A stretch of DNA of 64,000 bases from Acanthosepion esculentum (Eukaryota > Mollusca > Cephalopoda > Sepiida > Sepiidae), in assembly GCA_964036315.1 (NCBI GenBank), contig OZ038485.1:72536824-72600823 (forward strand), written 5' to 3'. This document shows positions 35,605-48,290 of this stretch, piece by piece. The translations under genes and the position numbers were made by a program. The notes beneath the pieces are model-generated. The model saw only the letters and a program-made list of their open reading frames with translations. It did no database searches and was not told where the DNA came from. The stretch's first letter is position 1; every line of letters starts with the position of its first letter.

Positions 35605-38600
35605 GAAAACTGTTGAGACTTGTTGAAATCAATACTTTTCGATCGATAACATATCGATTTTCAATAATTTTATTGGTTTTCTAAAGATTTCAATAAGTAA
35701 ATCAATTTTACAAACAACCGTGTTTAAGGTTGAAAAACAAGCCAAAACAGCTTGCTTTTACACCTAAAATTCAATATTTTTCAAAACTTTGTAAAACTTA
35801 AAATTTGCAATATAACTTTGTGCAAACTGTTGAAACTTGTTGAAATCAATATTTTTCGATCGATAACATATCGATTTTCAATAATTTTATTGGTTTTCGA
35901 AAGATTTCAATAAGTAAATCAATTTTACAAACAACCGTGTTTAAGGTTGAAAAACAAGCCAAAACAGCTTGCTTTTTTACACCTAAAATTCAATATTTTT
36001 CAAAACATTGTAAAACTTAAAATTTGCAATATAACTTTGTGCAAACTGTTGAAACTTGTTGAAATCAATATTTTTCGATCGATAACATATCGATTTTCAA
36101 TAATTTTATTGGTTTTCTAAAGATTTCAATAAGTAAATCAATTTTACAAACAACCGTGTTTAAGGTTGAAAAACAAGCCAAAACAGCTTGCTTTTACACC
36201 TAAAATTCAATATTTTTCAAAACTTTGTAAAACTTAAGATTTGCAATATAACTTTGTGCAAACTGTTGAAACTTGTTGAAATCAATAGTTTGCGATCGAT
36301 AACATATCGATTTTCAATAATTTTATTGGTTTTCTAAAGATTTCAATAAGTAAATCAATTTTTCATACAGCCGTGTTTAACGTTGAAAAACAAGCCAAAA
36401 CAGCTTGCTTTTACACCTAAAATTCAATATTTTTCAAAACTTTGTAAAACTTAAGATTTGCAATATAACTTTGTGCAAACTGTTGAAACTTGTTGAAATC
36501 AATAGTTTTCGATCGATAACATATCGATTTTCAATAATTTTATTGGTTTTCTAAAGATTTCAATAAGTAAATCAATTTTTCATACAGCCGTGTATAACGT
36601 TGAAAAACAAGCCATAACAGCTTGCTTTTACACCTAAAATTCAATATTTTTCAAAACTTTGTAAAACTTAAAATTTGCAATATAACTTTGTGAAAACAGT
36701 TGAGAGTTGTTGAAATGAATACTTTTCGATCGGTAACATATCGATTTTCAATAATTTTATTGGTTTTCTAAAGATTTCAATAAGTAAATCAATTTTACAA
36801 ACAACCGTGTTTAAGGTTGAAAAACAAGCCAAAGCAGCTTGCTTTTACACCTAAAATTCAATATTTTTCAAAACTTTGTAAAACTTAAAATTTGCAATAT
36901 AACTTTGTGCAAACTGTTGAAACTTGTTGAAATCAATATTTTTCGATCGATAACATATCGATTTTCAATAATTTTATTGGTTTTCGAAAGATTTCAATAA
37001 GTAAATCAATTTTACAAACAACCGTGTTTAACGTTGAAAAACAAGCCAAAGCAGCTTGCTTTTACACCTAAAATTCAATATTTTCAAATCTTTGTAAAAC
37101 TTAAAATTTGCAATATAACTTTGTGAAAACTGTTGAGACTTGTTGAAATCAATACTTTTCGATCGATAACATATCGATTTTCAATAATTTTATTGGTTTT
37201 CTAAAGATTTCAATAAGTAAATCAATTTTACAAACAACCGTGTTTAACGTTGAAAAACGAGCCAAAACAGCTTGCATTTACACCTAAAATTCAATATTTT
37301 TCAAAACTTTGTAAAACTTAAAATTTGCAATATAACTTTGTGAAAACAGTTGAGAGTAGTTGAAATGAATACTTTTCGATCGGTAACATATCGATTTTCA
37401 ATAATTTTATTTGTTTTCTAAAGATTTCAATAAGTAAATCAATTTTACAAACAACGTGTTTAACGTTGAAAAACAAGCCAAAACAGCTTGCTTTTACACC
37501 TAAAATTCAATATTTTTCAAAACTTTGTAAAACTTAAAATTTGCAATATAACTTTGTGAAAACAGTTGAGAGTTGTTGAAATGAATACTTTTCGATCGGT
37601 AACATATCGATTTTCAATAATTTTATTGGTTTTCTAAAGATTTCAATAAGTAAATCAATTTTTCATACAGCCGTGTTTAACGTTGAAAAACAAGCCATAA
37701 CAGCTTGCTTTTACACCTAAAATTCAATATTTTTCAAAACTTTGTAAAACTTAAAATTTGCAATATAACTTTGTGAAAACAGTTGAGAGTAGTTGAAATG
37801 AATACTTTTCGATCGGTAACATATCGATTTTCAATAATTTTATTGGTTTTCTAAAGATTTCAATAAGTAAATCAATTTTACAAACAACGTGTTTAACGTT
37901 GAAAAACAAGCCAAAACAGCTTGCTTTTACACCTAAAATTCAATATTTTTCAAAACTTTGTAAAACTTAAAATTTGCAATATAACTTTGTGCAAACTGTT
38001 GAAACTTGTTGAAATCAATAGTTTTCGATCGATAACATATCGATTTTCAATAATTTTATTGGTTTTCTAAAGATTTCAATAAGTAAATCAATTTTACAAA
38101 CAACCGTGTTTAACGTTGAAAAACAAGCCAAAACAGCTTGCTTTTACACCTAAAATTCAATATTTTTCAAAACTTTGTAAAACTTAAGATTTGCAATATA
38201 ACTTTGTGCAAACTGTTGAAACTTGTTGAAATCAATAGTTTTCGATCGATAACATATCGATTTTCAATAATTTTATTGGTTTTCTAAAGATTTCAATAAG
38301 TAAATCAATTTTTCATACAGCCGTGTTTAACGTTGAAAAACAAGCCAAAACAGCTTGCTTTTACACCTAAAATTCAATATTTTTCAAAACTTTGTAAAAC
38401 TTAAAATTTGCAATATAACTTTGTGAAAACCGTTGAAACTTGTTGAAATCAATACTTTTCGATCGATAACATATCGATTTTCAATAATTTTATTGGTTTT
38501 CTAAAGATTTCAATAAGTAAATCAATTTTACAAACAACCGTGTTTAACGTTGAAAAACAAGCCAAAACAGCTTGCTTTTACACCTAAAATTCAATATTTT

Positions 38601-41289
38601 TCAAAACTTTGTAAAACTTAAAATTTGCAATATAACTTTGTGCAAACTGTTGAAACTTGTTGAAATCAATAGTTTTCGATCGATAACATATCGATTTTCA
38701 ATAATTTTATTGGTTTTCTAAAGATTTCAATAAGTAAATCAATTTTTCATACAGCCGTGTATAACGTTGAAAAACAAGCCATAACAGCTCGCTTTTACAC
38801 CTAAAATTCAATATTTTTCAAAACTTTGTAAAACTTAAAATTTGCAATATAACTTTGTGAAAACAGTTGAGAGTTGTTGAAATGAATACTTTTCGATCGG
38901 TAACATATCGATTTTCAATAATTTTATTGGTTTTCTAAAGATTTCAATAAGTAAATCAATTTTTCATACAGCCGTGTTTAACGTTGAAAAACAAGCCATA
39001 ACAGCTTGCTTTTACACCTAAAATTCAATATTTTTCAAAACTTTGTAAAACTTAAAATTTGCAATATAACTTTGTGAAAACAGTTGAGAGTAGTTGAAAT
39101 GAATACTTTTCGATCGGTAACATATCGATTTTCAATAATTTTATTGGTTTTCTAAAGATTTCAATAAGTAAATCAATTTTACAAACAACGTGTTTAACGT
39201 TGAAAAACAAGCCAAAACAGCTTGCTTTTACACCTAAAATTCAATATTTTTCAAAACTTTGTAAAACTTAAAATTTGCAATATAACTTTGTGCAAACTGT
39301 TGAAACTTGTTGAAATCAATAGTTTTCGATCGATAACATATCGATTTTCAATAATTTTATTGGTTTTCTAAAGATTTCAATAAGTAAATCAATTTTACAA
39401 ACAACCGTGTTTAACGTTGAAAAACAAGCCAAAACAGCTTGCTTTTACACCTAAAATTCAATATTTTTCAAAACTTTGTAAAACTTAAAATTTGCAATAT
39501 AACTTTGTGCAAACTGTTGAAACTTGTTGAAATCAATAATTTTCGATCGATAACATATCGATTTTCAATAATTTTATTGGTTTTCTAAAGATTTCAATAA
39601 GTAAATCAATTTTACAAACAACCGTGTTTAACGTTGAAAAACAAGCCAAAACAGCTTGCTTTTACACCTAAAATTCAATATTTTTCAAAACTTTGTAAAA
39701 CTTAAGATTTGCAATATAACTTTGTGCAAACTGTTGAAACTTGTTGAAATCAATAGTTTTCGATCGATAACATATCGATTTTCAATAATTTTATTGGTTT
39801 TCTAAAGATTTCAATAAGTAAATCAATTTTTCATACAGCCGTGTTTAACGTTGAAAAACAAGCCAAAACAGCTTGCTTTTACACCTAAAATTCAATATTT
39901 TTCAAAACTTTGTAAAACTTAAAATTTGCAATATAACTTTGTGAAAACCGTTGAAACTTGTTGAAATCAATACTTTTCGATCGATAACATATCGATTTTC
40001 AATAATTTTATTGGTTTTCTAAAGATTTCAATAAGTAAATCAATTTTTCATACAGCCGTGTTTAACGTTGAAAAACAAGCCATAACAGCTTGCATTTACA
40101 CCTAAAATTCAATATTTTTCAAAACTTTGTAAAACTTAAAATTTGCAATATAACTTTGTGAAAACAGTTGAGAGTTGTTGAAATGAATACTTTTCGATCG
40201 GTAACATATCGATTTTCAATAATTTTATTGGTTTTCTAAAGATTTCAATAAGTAAATCAATTTTTCATACAGCCGTGTTTAACGTTGAAAAAGAAGCCAA
40301 AACAGCTTGCTTTTACACCTAAAATTCAATATTTTTCAAAACTTTGTAAAACTTAAAATTTGCAATATAACTTTGTGAAAACTGTTGAGACTTGTTGAAA
40401 TCAATACTTTTCGATCGATAACATATCGATTTTCAATAATTTTATTGGTTTTCTAAAGATTTCAATAAGTAAATCAATTTTACAAACAACCGTGTTTAAG
40501 GTTGAAAAACAAGCCAAAACAGCTTGCTTTTACACCTAAAATTCAATATTTTTCAAAACTTTGTAAAACTTAAAATTTGCAATATAACTTTGTGCAAACT
40601 GTTGAAACTTGTTGAAATCAATATTTTTCGATCGATAACATATCGATTTTCAATAATTTTATTGGTTTTCGAAAGATTTCAATAAGTAAATCAATTTTAC
40701 AAACAACCGTGTTTAAGGTTGAAAAACAAGCCGAAACAGCTTTCTTTTTTACACCTAAAATTCAATATTTTTCAAAACATTGTAAAACTTAAAATTTGCA
40801 ATATAACTTTGTGAAAACTGTTGAAACTTGTTGAAATCAATATTTTTCGATCGATAACATATCGATTTTCAATAATTTTATTGGTTTTCTAAAGATTTCA
40901 ATAAGTAAATCAATTTTACAAACAACCGTGTTTAAGGTTGAAAAACAAGCCAAAACAGCTTGCTTTTACACCTAAAATTCAATATTTTTCAAAACTTTGT
41001 AAAACTTAAAATTTGCAATATAACTTTGTGAAAACTGTTGAGACTTGTTGAAATCAATACTTTTCGATCGATAACATATCGATTTTCAATAATTTAATTG
41101 GTTTTCTAAAGATTTCAATAAGTAAATCAATTTTTCATACAGCCGTGTTTAACGTTGAAAAAGAAGCCAAAACAGCTTGCTTTTACACCTAAAATTCAAT
41201 ATTTTTCAAAACTTTGTAAAACTGAAAATTTGCAATATAACTTTGTGAAAACTGTTGAGACTTGTTGAAATCAATACTATTCGATCGAT
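35605..41289 (+). repeat. Array block G
   Basis: About 26 monomers with nested duplications. 35,391-36,040 match 40,163-40,812 (offset 4772, two differences seen, at CCGAAAC and CAGCTTTC in the second copy). 37,492-38,187 match 38,793-39,488 (offset 1301, six monomers minus one base). GAGAGTAG monomers at about 37,351, 37,787 and 39,088 are each followed by the one-base-deleted ACAACGTG form, showing that this two-part variant travels as a unit. No gene is present. Confidence 0.82.
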
Positions 41290-43734
41290 AACATATCGAT
41301 TTTCAATAATTTTATTGGTTTTCTAAAGATTTCAATAAGTAAATCAATTTTACAAACAACCGTGTTTAAGGTTGAAAAACAAGCCAAAACAGCTTGCTTT
41401 TACACCAAAAATTCAATATTTTTCAAAACTTTGTAAAACTTAAAATTTGCAATATAACTTTGTGCAAACTGTTGAAACTTGTTGAAATCAATAGTTTTCG
41501 ATCGGTAACATATCGATTTTCAATAATTTTATTGGTTTTCTAAAGATTTCAATAAGTAAATCAATTTTACAAACAACCGTGTTTAACGTTGAAAAACAAG
41601 CCAAAACAGCTTGCTTTTACACCTAAAATTCAATATTTTTCAAAACTTTGTAAAACTTAAAATTTGCAATATAACTTTGTGCAAACTGTCTAAAGTTGTT
41701 GAAATCAATATTTTTCGATCGATAACATATCGATTTTCAATAATTTTATTGGTTTTCTAAAGATTTCAATAAGTAAATCAATTTTACAAACAACCGTGTT
41801 TAACGTTGAAAAACAAGCCAAAACAGCTTGCTTTTACACCTAAAATTCAATATTTTTCAAAACTTTGTAAAACTTAAAATTTGCAATATAACTTTGTGAA
41901 AACAGTTGAGAGTTGTTGAAATGAATACTTTTCGATCGGTAACATATCGATTTTCAATAATTTTATTGGTTTTCTAAAGATTTCAATAAGTAAATCAATT
42001 TTACAAACAACCGTGTTTAAGGTTGAAAAACAAGCCAAAACAGCTTGCTTTTACACCTAAAATTCAATATTTTTCAAAACTTTGTAAAACTTAAAATTTG
42101 CAATATAACTTTGTGCAAACTGTTGAAACTTGTTGAAATCAATATTTTTCGATCGATAACATATCGATTTTCAATAATTTTATTGGTTTTCGAAAGATTT
42201 CAATAAGTAAATCAATTTTACAAACAACCGTGTTTAACGTTGAAAAACAAGCCAAAGCAGCTTGCTTTTACACCTAAAATTCAATATTTTCAAAACTTTG
42301 TAAAACTTAAAATTTGCAATATAACTTTGTGAAAACAGTTGAGAGTTGTTGAAATGAATACTTTTCGATCGGTAACATATCGATTTTCAATAATTTTATT
42401 GGTTTTCTAAAGATTTCAATAAGTAAATCAATTTTTCATACAGCCGTGTTTAACGTTGAAAAAGAAGCCAAAACAGCTTGCTTTTACACCTAAAATTCAA
42501 TATTTTTCAAAACTATGTAAAACTTAAAATTTGCAATATAACTTTGTGAAAACTGTTGAGACTTGTTGAAATCAATACTTTTCGATCGATAACATATCGA
42601 TTTTCAATAATTTTATTGGTTTTCTAAAGATTTCAATAAGTAAATCAATTTTACAAACAACCGTGTTTAACGTTGAAAAACGAGCCAAAACAGCTTGCAT
42701 TTACACCTAAAATTCAATATTTTTCAAAACTTTGTAAAACTTAAAATTTGCAATATAACTTTGTGCAAACTGTTGAAACTTGTTGAAATCAATAGTTTTC
42801 GATCGATAACATATCGATTTTCAATAATTTTATTGGTTTTCTAAAGATTTCAATAAGTAAATCAATTTTTCATACAGCCGTGTTTAACGTTGAAAAACAA
42901 GCCATAACAGCTTGCTTTTACACCTAAAATTCAATATTTTTCAAAACTTTGTAAAACTTAAAATTTGCAATATAACTTTGTGAAAACAGTTGAGAGTTGT
43001 TGAAATGAATACTTTTCGATCGGTAACATATCGATTTTCAATAATTTTATTGGTTTTCTAAAGATTTCAATAAGTAAATCAATTTTACAAACAACCGTGT
43101 TTAAGGTTGAAAAACAAGCCAAAACAGCTTGCTTTTACACCTAAAATTCAATATTTTTCAAAACTTTGTAAAACTTAAAATTTGCAATATAACTTTGTGC
43201 AAACTGTTGAAACTTGTTGAAATCAATATTTTTCGATCGATAACATATCGATTTTCAATAATTTTATTGGTTTTCTAAAGATTTCAATAAGTAAATCAAT
43301 TTTACAAACAACCGTGTTTAAGCTTGAAAAACAAGCCAAAACAGCTTGCTTTTACACCTAAAATTCAATATTTTTCAAAACTTTGTAAAACTTAAGATTT
43401 GCAATATAACTTTGTGAAAACAGTTGAAAGTTGTTGAAATGAATACTTTTCGATCGGTAACATATCGATTTTCAATAATTTTATTGGTTTTCTAAAGATT
43501 TCAATAAGTAAATCAATTTTACAAACAACCGTGTTTAACGTTGAAAAACAAGCCAAAACAGCTTGCTTTTACACCTAAAATTCAATATTTTTCAAAACTT
43601 TGTAAAACTTAAAATTTGCAATATAACTTTGTGCAAACTGTTGAAACTTGTTGAAATCAATAGTTTTCGATCGATAACATATCGATTTTCAATAATTTTA
43701 TTGGTTTTCTAAAGATTTCAATAAGTAAATCAAT
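41290..43734 (+). repeat. 2.45-kb duplicated block, copy 1
   Basis: It matches 45846-48290 at offset 4556 (21 monomers minus one base). The shared rare landmark is CTGTCTAAAGTTG (41,687 and 46,243), found nowhere else in the window. Another shared pair is GAGCC with GCATTTAC (about 42,690 and 47,245). Differences seen include TTGG against TTGC near 41,316, ACACCAAAA against ACACCTAAA near 41,406, TAGTTTT against TACTTTT near 41,493, and AAGCTTG against AAGGTTG near 43,322. No gene is present. Confidence 0.88.
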
Positions 43735-45845
43735 TTTTCATACAGCCGTGTTTAACGTTGAAAAAGAAGCCAAAACAGCTTGCTTTTACACATAAAATTC
43801 AATATTTTTCAAAACTTTGTAAAACTTAAAATTTGCAATATAACTTTGTGAAAACTGTTGAGACTTGTTGAAATCAATACTTTTCGATCGATAACATATC
43901 GATTTTCAATAATTTTATTGGTTTTCTAAAGATTTCAATAAGTAAATCAATTTTACAAACAACCGTGTTTAACGTTGAAAAACAAGCCAAAACAGCTTGC
44001 TTTTACACCTAAAATTCAATATTTTTCAAAACTTTGTAAAACTTAAAATTTGCAATATAACTTTGTGAAAACAGTTGAGAGTTGTTGAAATGAATACTTT
44101 TCGATCGGTAACATATCGATTTTCAATAATTTTATTGGTTTTCTAAAGATTTCAATAAGTAAATCAATTTTTCATACAGCCGTGTTTAACGTTGAAAAAG
44201 AAGCCAAAACAGCTTGCTTTTACACATAAAATTCAATATTTTTCAAAACTTTGTAAAACTTAAAATTTGCAATATAACTTTGTGAAAACTGTTGAGACTT
44301 GTTGAAATCAATACTTTTCGATCGATAACATATCGATTTTCAATAATTTTATTGGTTTTCTAAAGATTTCAATAAGTAAATCAATTTTACAAACAACCGT
44401 GTTTAACGTTGAAAAACAAGCCAAAACAGCTTGCTTTTACACCTAAAATTCATTATTTTTCAAAACTTTGTAAAACTTAAAATTTGCAATATAACTTTGT
44501 GCAAACTGTTGAAACTTGTTGAAATCAATACTTTTCGATCGATAACATATCGATTTTCAATAATTTTATTGGTTTTCTAAAGATTTCAATAAGTAAATCA
44601 AATTTTCATACAGCCGTGTTTAACGTTGAAAAAGAAGCCAAATCAGCTTTCTTTTACACCTAAAATTAAATATTTTTCAAAACTTTGTAAAACTTAAAAT
44701 TTGCAATATAACTTTGTGAAAACTGTTGAGACTTGTTGAAATCAATACTTTTCGATCGATAACATATCGATTTTCAATAATTTTATTGGTTTTGTAAAGA
44801 TTTCAATAAGTAAATCAATTTTTCATACAGCCGTGTTTAACGTTGAAAAACAAGCCATAACAGCTTGCTTTTACACCTAAAATTCAATATTTTTCAAAAC
44901 TTTGTAAAACTTGAGATTTGCAATATATCTTTGTGAAAACAGTTGAAAGTTGTTGAAATGAATACTTTTCGATCGGTAACATATCGATTTTCAATAATTT
45001 TATTGGTTTTCTAAAGATTTCAATAAGTAAATCAAATTTTCATACAGCCGTGTTTAACGTTGAAAAAGAAGCCAAAACAGCTTTCTTTTACACCTAAAAT
45101 TCAATATTTTTCAAAACTTTGTAAAACTGAAAATTTGCAATATAACTTTGTGAAAACTGTTGAGACTTGTTGAAATCAATACTATTCGATCGATAACATA
45201 TCGATTTTCAATAATTTTATTGGTTTTCTAAAGATTTCAATAAGTAAATCAATTTTACAAACAACCGTGTTTAAGGTTGAAAAACAAGCCAAAACAGCTT
45301 GCTTTTACACCAAAAATTCAATATTTTTCAAAACTTTGTAAAACTTAAAATTTGCAATATAACTTTGTGCAAACTGTTGAAACTTGTTGAAATCAATAGT
45401 TTTCGATCGATAACATATCGATTTTCAATAATTTTATTGGTTTTCGAAAGATTTCTATAAGTAAATCAATTTTTCATACAGCCGTGTTTAACGTTGAAAA
45501 AGAAGCCAAAACAGCTTGCTTTTACACCTAAAATTCAATATTTTTCAAAACTTTGTAAAACATAAAATTTGCAATATAACTTTGTGAAAACCGTTGAAAC
45601 TTGTTGAAATCAATACTTTTCGATCGATAACATATCGATTTTCAATAATTTTATTGGTTTTCTAAAGATTTCAATAAGTAAATCAATTTTTCATACAGCC
45701 GTGTTTAACGTTGAAAAACAAGCCATAACAGCTTGCTTTTACACCTAAAATTCAATAATTTTCAAAACTTTGTAAAACTTAAAATTTGCAATATAACTTT
45801 GTGAAAACAGTTGAGAGTTGTTGAAATGAATACTTTTCGATCGGT
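43735..45845 (+). repeat. Array spacer between the 2.45-kb copies
   Basis: About ten monomers. It carries private variants such as ATTCATTATTT near 44,448, CAAATCAGC near 44,639, TTTTGTAAAG near 44,791 and TTGAGATTTG near 44,911. The ACTATTCG variant at 45,181 is shared with 41,276 (offset 3905), and the similarity around it spans about 41,200-41,470 and 45,105-45,375. No gene is present. Confidence 0.8.
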
Positions 45846-48290
45846 AACATATCGATTTTCAATAATTTTATTGCTTTTCTAAAGATTTCAATAAGTAAAT
45901 CAATTTTACAAACAACCGTGTTTAAGGTTGAAAAACAAGCCAAAACAGCTTGCTTTTACACCTAAAATTCAATATTTTTCAAAACTTTGTAAAACTTAAA
46001 ATTTGCAATATAACTTTGTGCAAACTGTTGAAACTTGTTGAAATCAATACTTTTCGATCGGTAACATATCGATTTTCAATAATTTTATTGGTTTTCTAAA
46101 GATTTCAATAAGTAAATCAATTTTACAAACAACCGTGTTTAACGTTGAAAAACAAGCCAAAACAGCTTGCTTTTACACCTAAAATTCAATATTTTTCAAA
46201 ACTTTGTAAAACTTAAAATTTGCAATATAACTTTGTGCAAACTGTCTAAAGTTGTTGAAATCAATATTTTTCGATCGATAACATATCGATTTTCAATAAT
46301 TTTATTGGTTTTCTAAAGATTTCAATAAGTAAATCAATTTTACAAACAACCGTGTTTAACGTTGAAAAACAAGCCAAAACAGCTTGCTTTTACACCTAAA
46401 ATTCAATATTTTTCAAAACTTTGTAAAACTTAAAATTTGCAATATAACTTTGTGAAAACAGTTGAGAGTTGTTGAAATGAATACTTTTCGATCGGTAACA
46501 TATCGATTTTCAATAATTTTATTGGTTTTCTAAAGATTTCAATAAGTAAATCAATTTTACAAACAACCGTGTTTAAGGTTGAAAAACAAGCCAAAACAGC
46601 TTGCTTTTACACCTAAAATTCAATATTTTTCAAAACTTTGTAAAACTTAAAATTTGCAATATAACTTTGTGCAAACTGTTGAAACTTGTTGAAATCAATA
46701 TTTTTCGATCGATAACATATCGATTTTCAATAATTTTATTGGTTTTCGAAAGATTTCAATAAGTAAATCAATTTTACAAACAACCGTGTTTAACGTTGAA
46801 AAACAAGCCAAAGCAGCTTGCTTTTACACCTAAAATTCAATATTTTCAAAACTTTGTAAAACTTAAAATTTGCAATATAACTTTGTGAAAACAGTTGAGA
46901 GTTGTTGAAATGAATACTTTTCGATCGGTAACATATCGATTTTCAATAATTTTATTGGTTTTCTAAAGATTTCAATAAGTAAATCAATTTTTCATACAGC
47001 CGTGTTTAACGTTGAAAAAGAAGCCAAAACAGCTTGCTTTTACACCTAAAATTCAATATTTTTCAAAACTATGTAAAACTTAAAATTTGCAATATAACTT
47101 TGTGAAAACTGTTGAGACTTGTTGAAATCAATACTTTTCGATCGATAACATATCGATTTTCAATAATTTTATTGGTTTTCTAAAGATTTCAATAAGTAAA
47201 TCAATTTTACAAACAACCGTGTTTAACGTTGAAAAACGAGCCAAAACAGCTTGCATTTACACCTAAAATTCAATATTTTTCAAAACTTTGTAAAACTTAA
47301 AATTTGCAATATAACTTTGTGCAAACTGTTGAAACTTGTTGAAATCAATAGTTTTCGATCGATAACATATCGATTTTCAATAATTTTATTGGTTTTCTAA
47401 AGATTTCAATAAGTAAATCAATTTTTCATACAGCCGTGTTTAACGTTGAAAAACAAGCCATAACAGCTTGCTTTTACACCTAAAATTCAATATTTTTCAA
47501 AACTTTGTAAAACTTAAAATTTGCAATATAACTTTGTGAAAACAGTTGAGAGTTGTTGAAATGAATACTTTTCGATCGGTAACATATCGATTTTCAATAA
47601 TTTTATTGGTTTTCTAAAGATTTCAATAAGTAAATCAATTTTACAAACAACCGTGTTTAAGGTTGAAAAACAAGCCAAAACAGCTTGCTTTTACACCTAA
47701 AATTCAATATTTTTCAAAACTTTGTAAAACTTAAAATTTGCAATATAACTTTGTGCAAACTGTTGAAACTTGTTGAAATCAATATTTTTCGATCGATAAC
47801 ATATCGATTTTCAATAATTTTATTGGTTTTCTAAAGATTTCAATAAGTAAATCAATTTTACAAACAACCGTGTTTAAGGTTGAAAAACAAGCCAAAACAG
47901 CTTGCTTTTACACCTAAAATTCAATATTTTTCAAAACTTTGTAAAACTTAAGATTTGCAATATAACTTTGTGAAAACAGTTGAAAGTTGTTGAAATGAAT
48001 ACTTTTCGATCGGTAACATATCGATTTTCAATAATTTTATTGGTTTTCTAAAGATTTCAATAAGTAAATCAATTTTACAAACAACCGTGTTTAACGTTGA
48101 AAAACAAGCCAAAACAGCTTGCTTTTACACCTAAAATTCAATATTTTTCAAAACTTTGTAAAACTTAAAATTTGCAATATAACTTTGTGCAAACTGTTGA
48201 AACTTGTTGAAATCAATAGTTTTCGATCGATAACATATCGATTTTCAATAATTTTATTGGTTTTCTAAAGATTTCAATAAGTAAATCAAT
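45846..48290 (+). repeat. 2.45-kb duplicated block, copy 2
   Basis: It matches 41290-43734 (offset 4556) and ends where copy 1 has an R2 right module (TCATACAGCC) and this copy has R1 (ACAAACAACC). Its right half, about 47,100-48,410, also matches about 49,485-50,790 at offset 2385 (11 monomers minus two bases), through the GAGCC and GCATTTAC landmark at 47,236 and 49,621. No gene is present. Confidence 0.86.
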
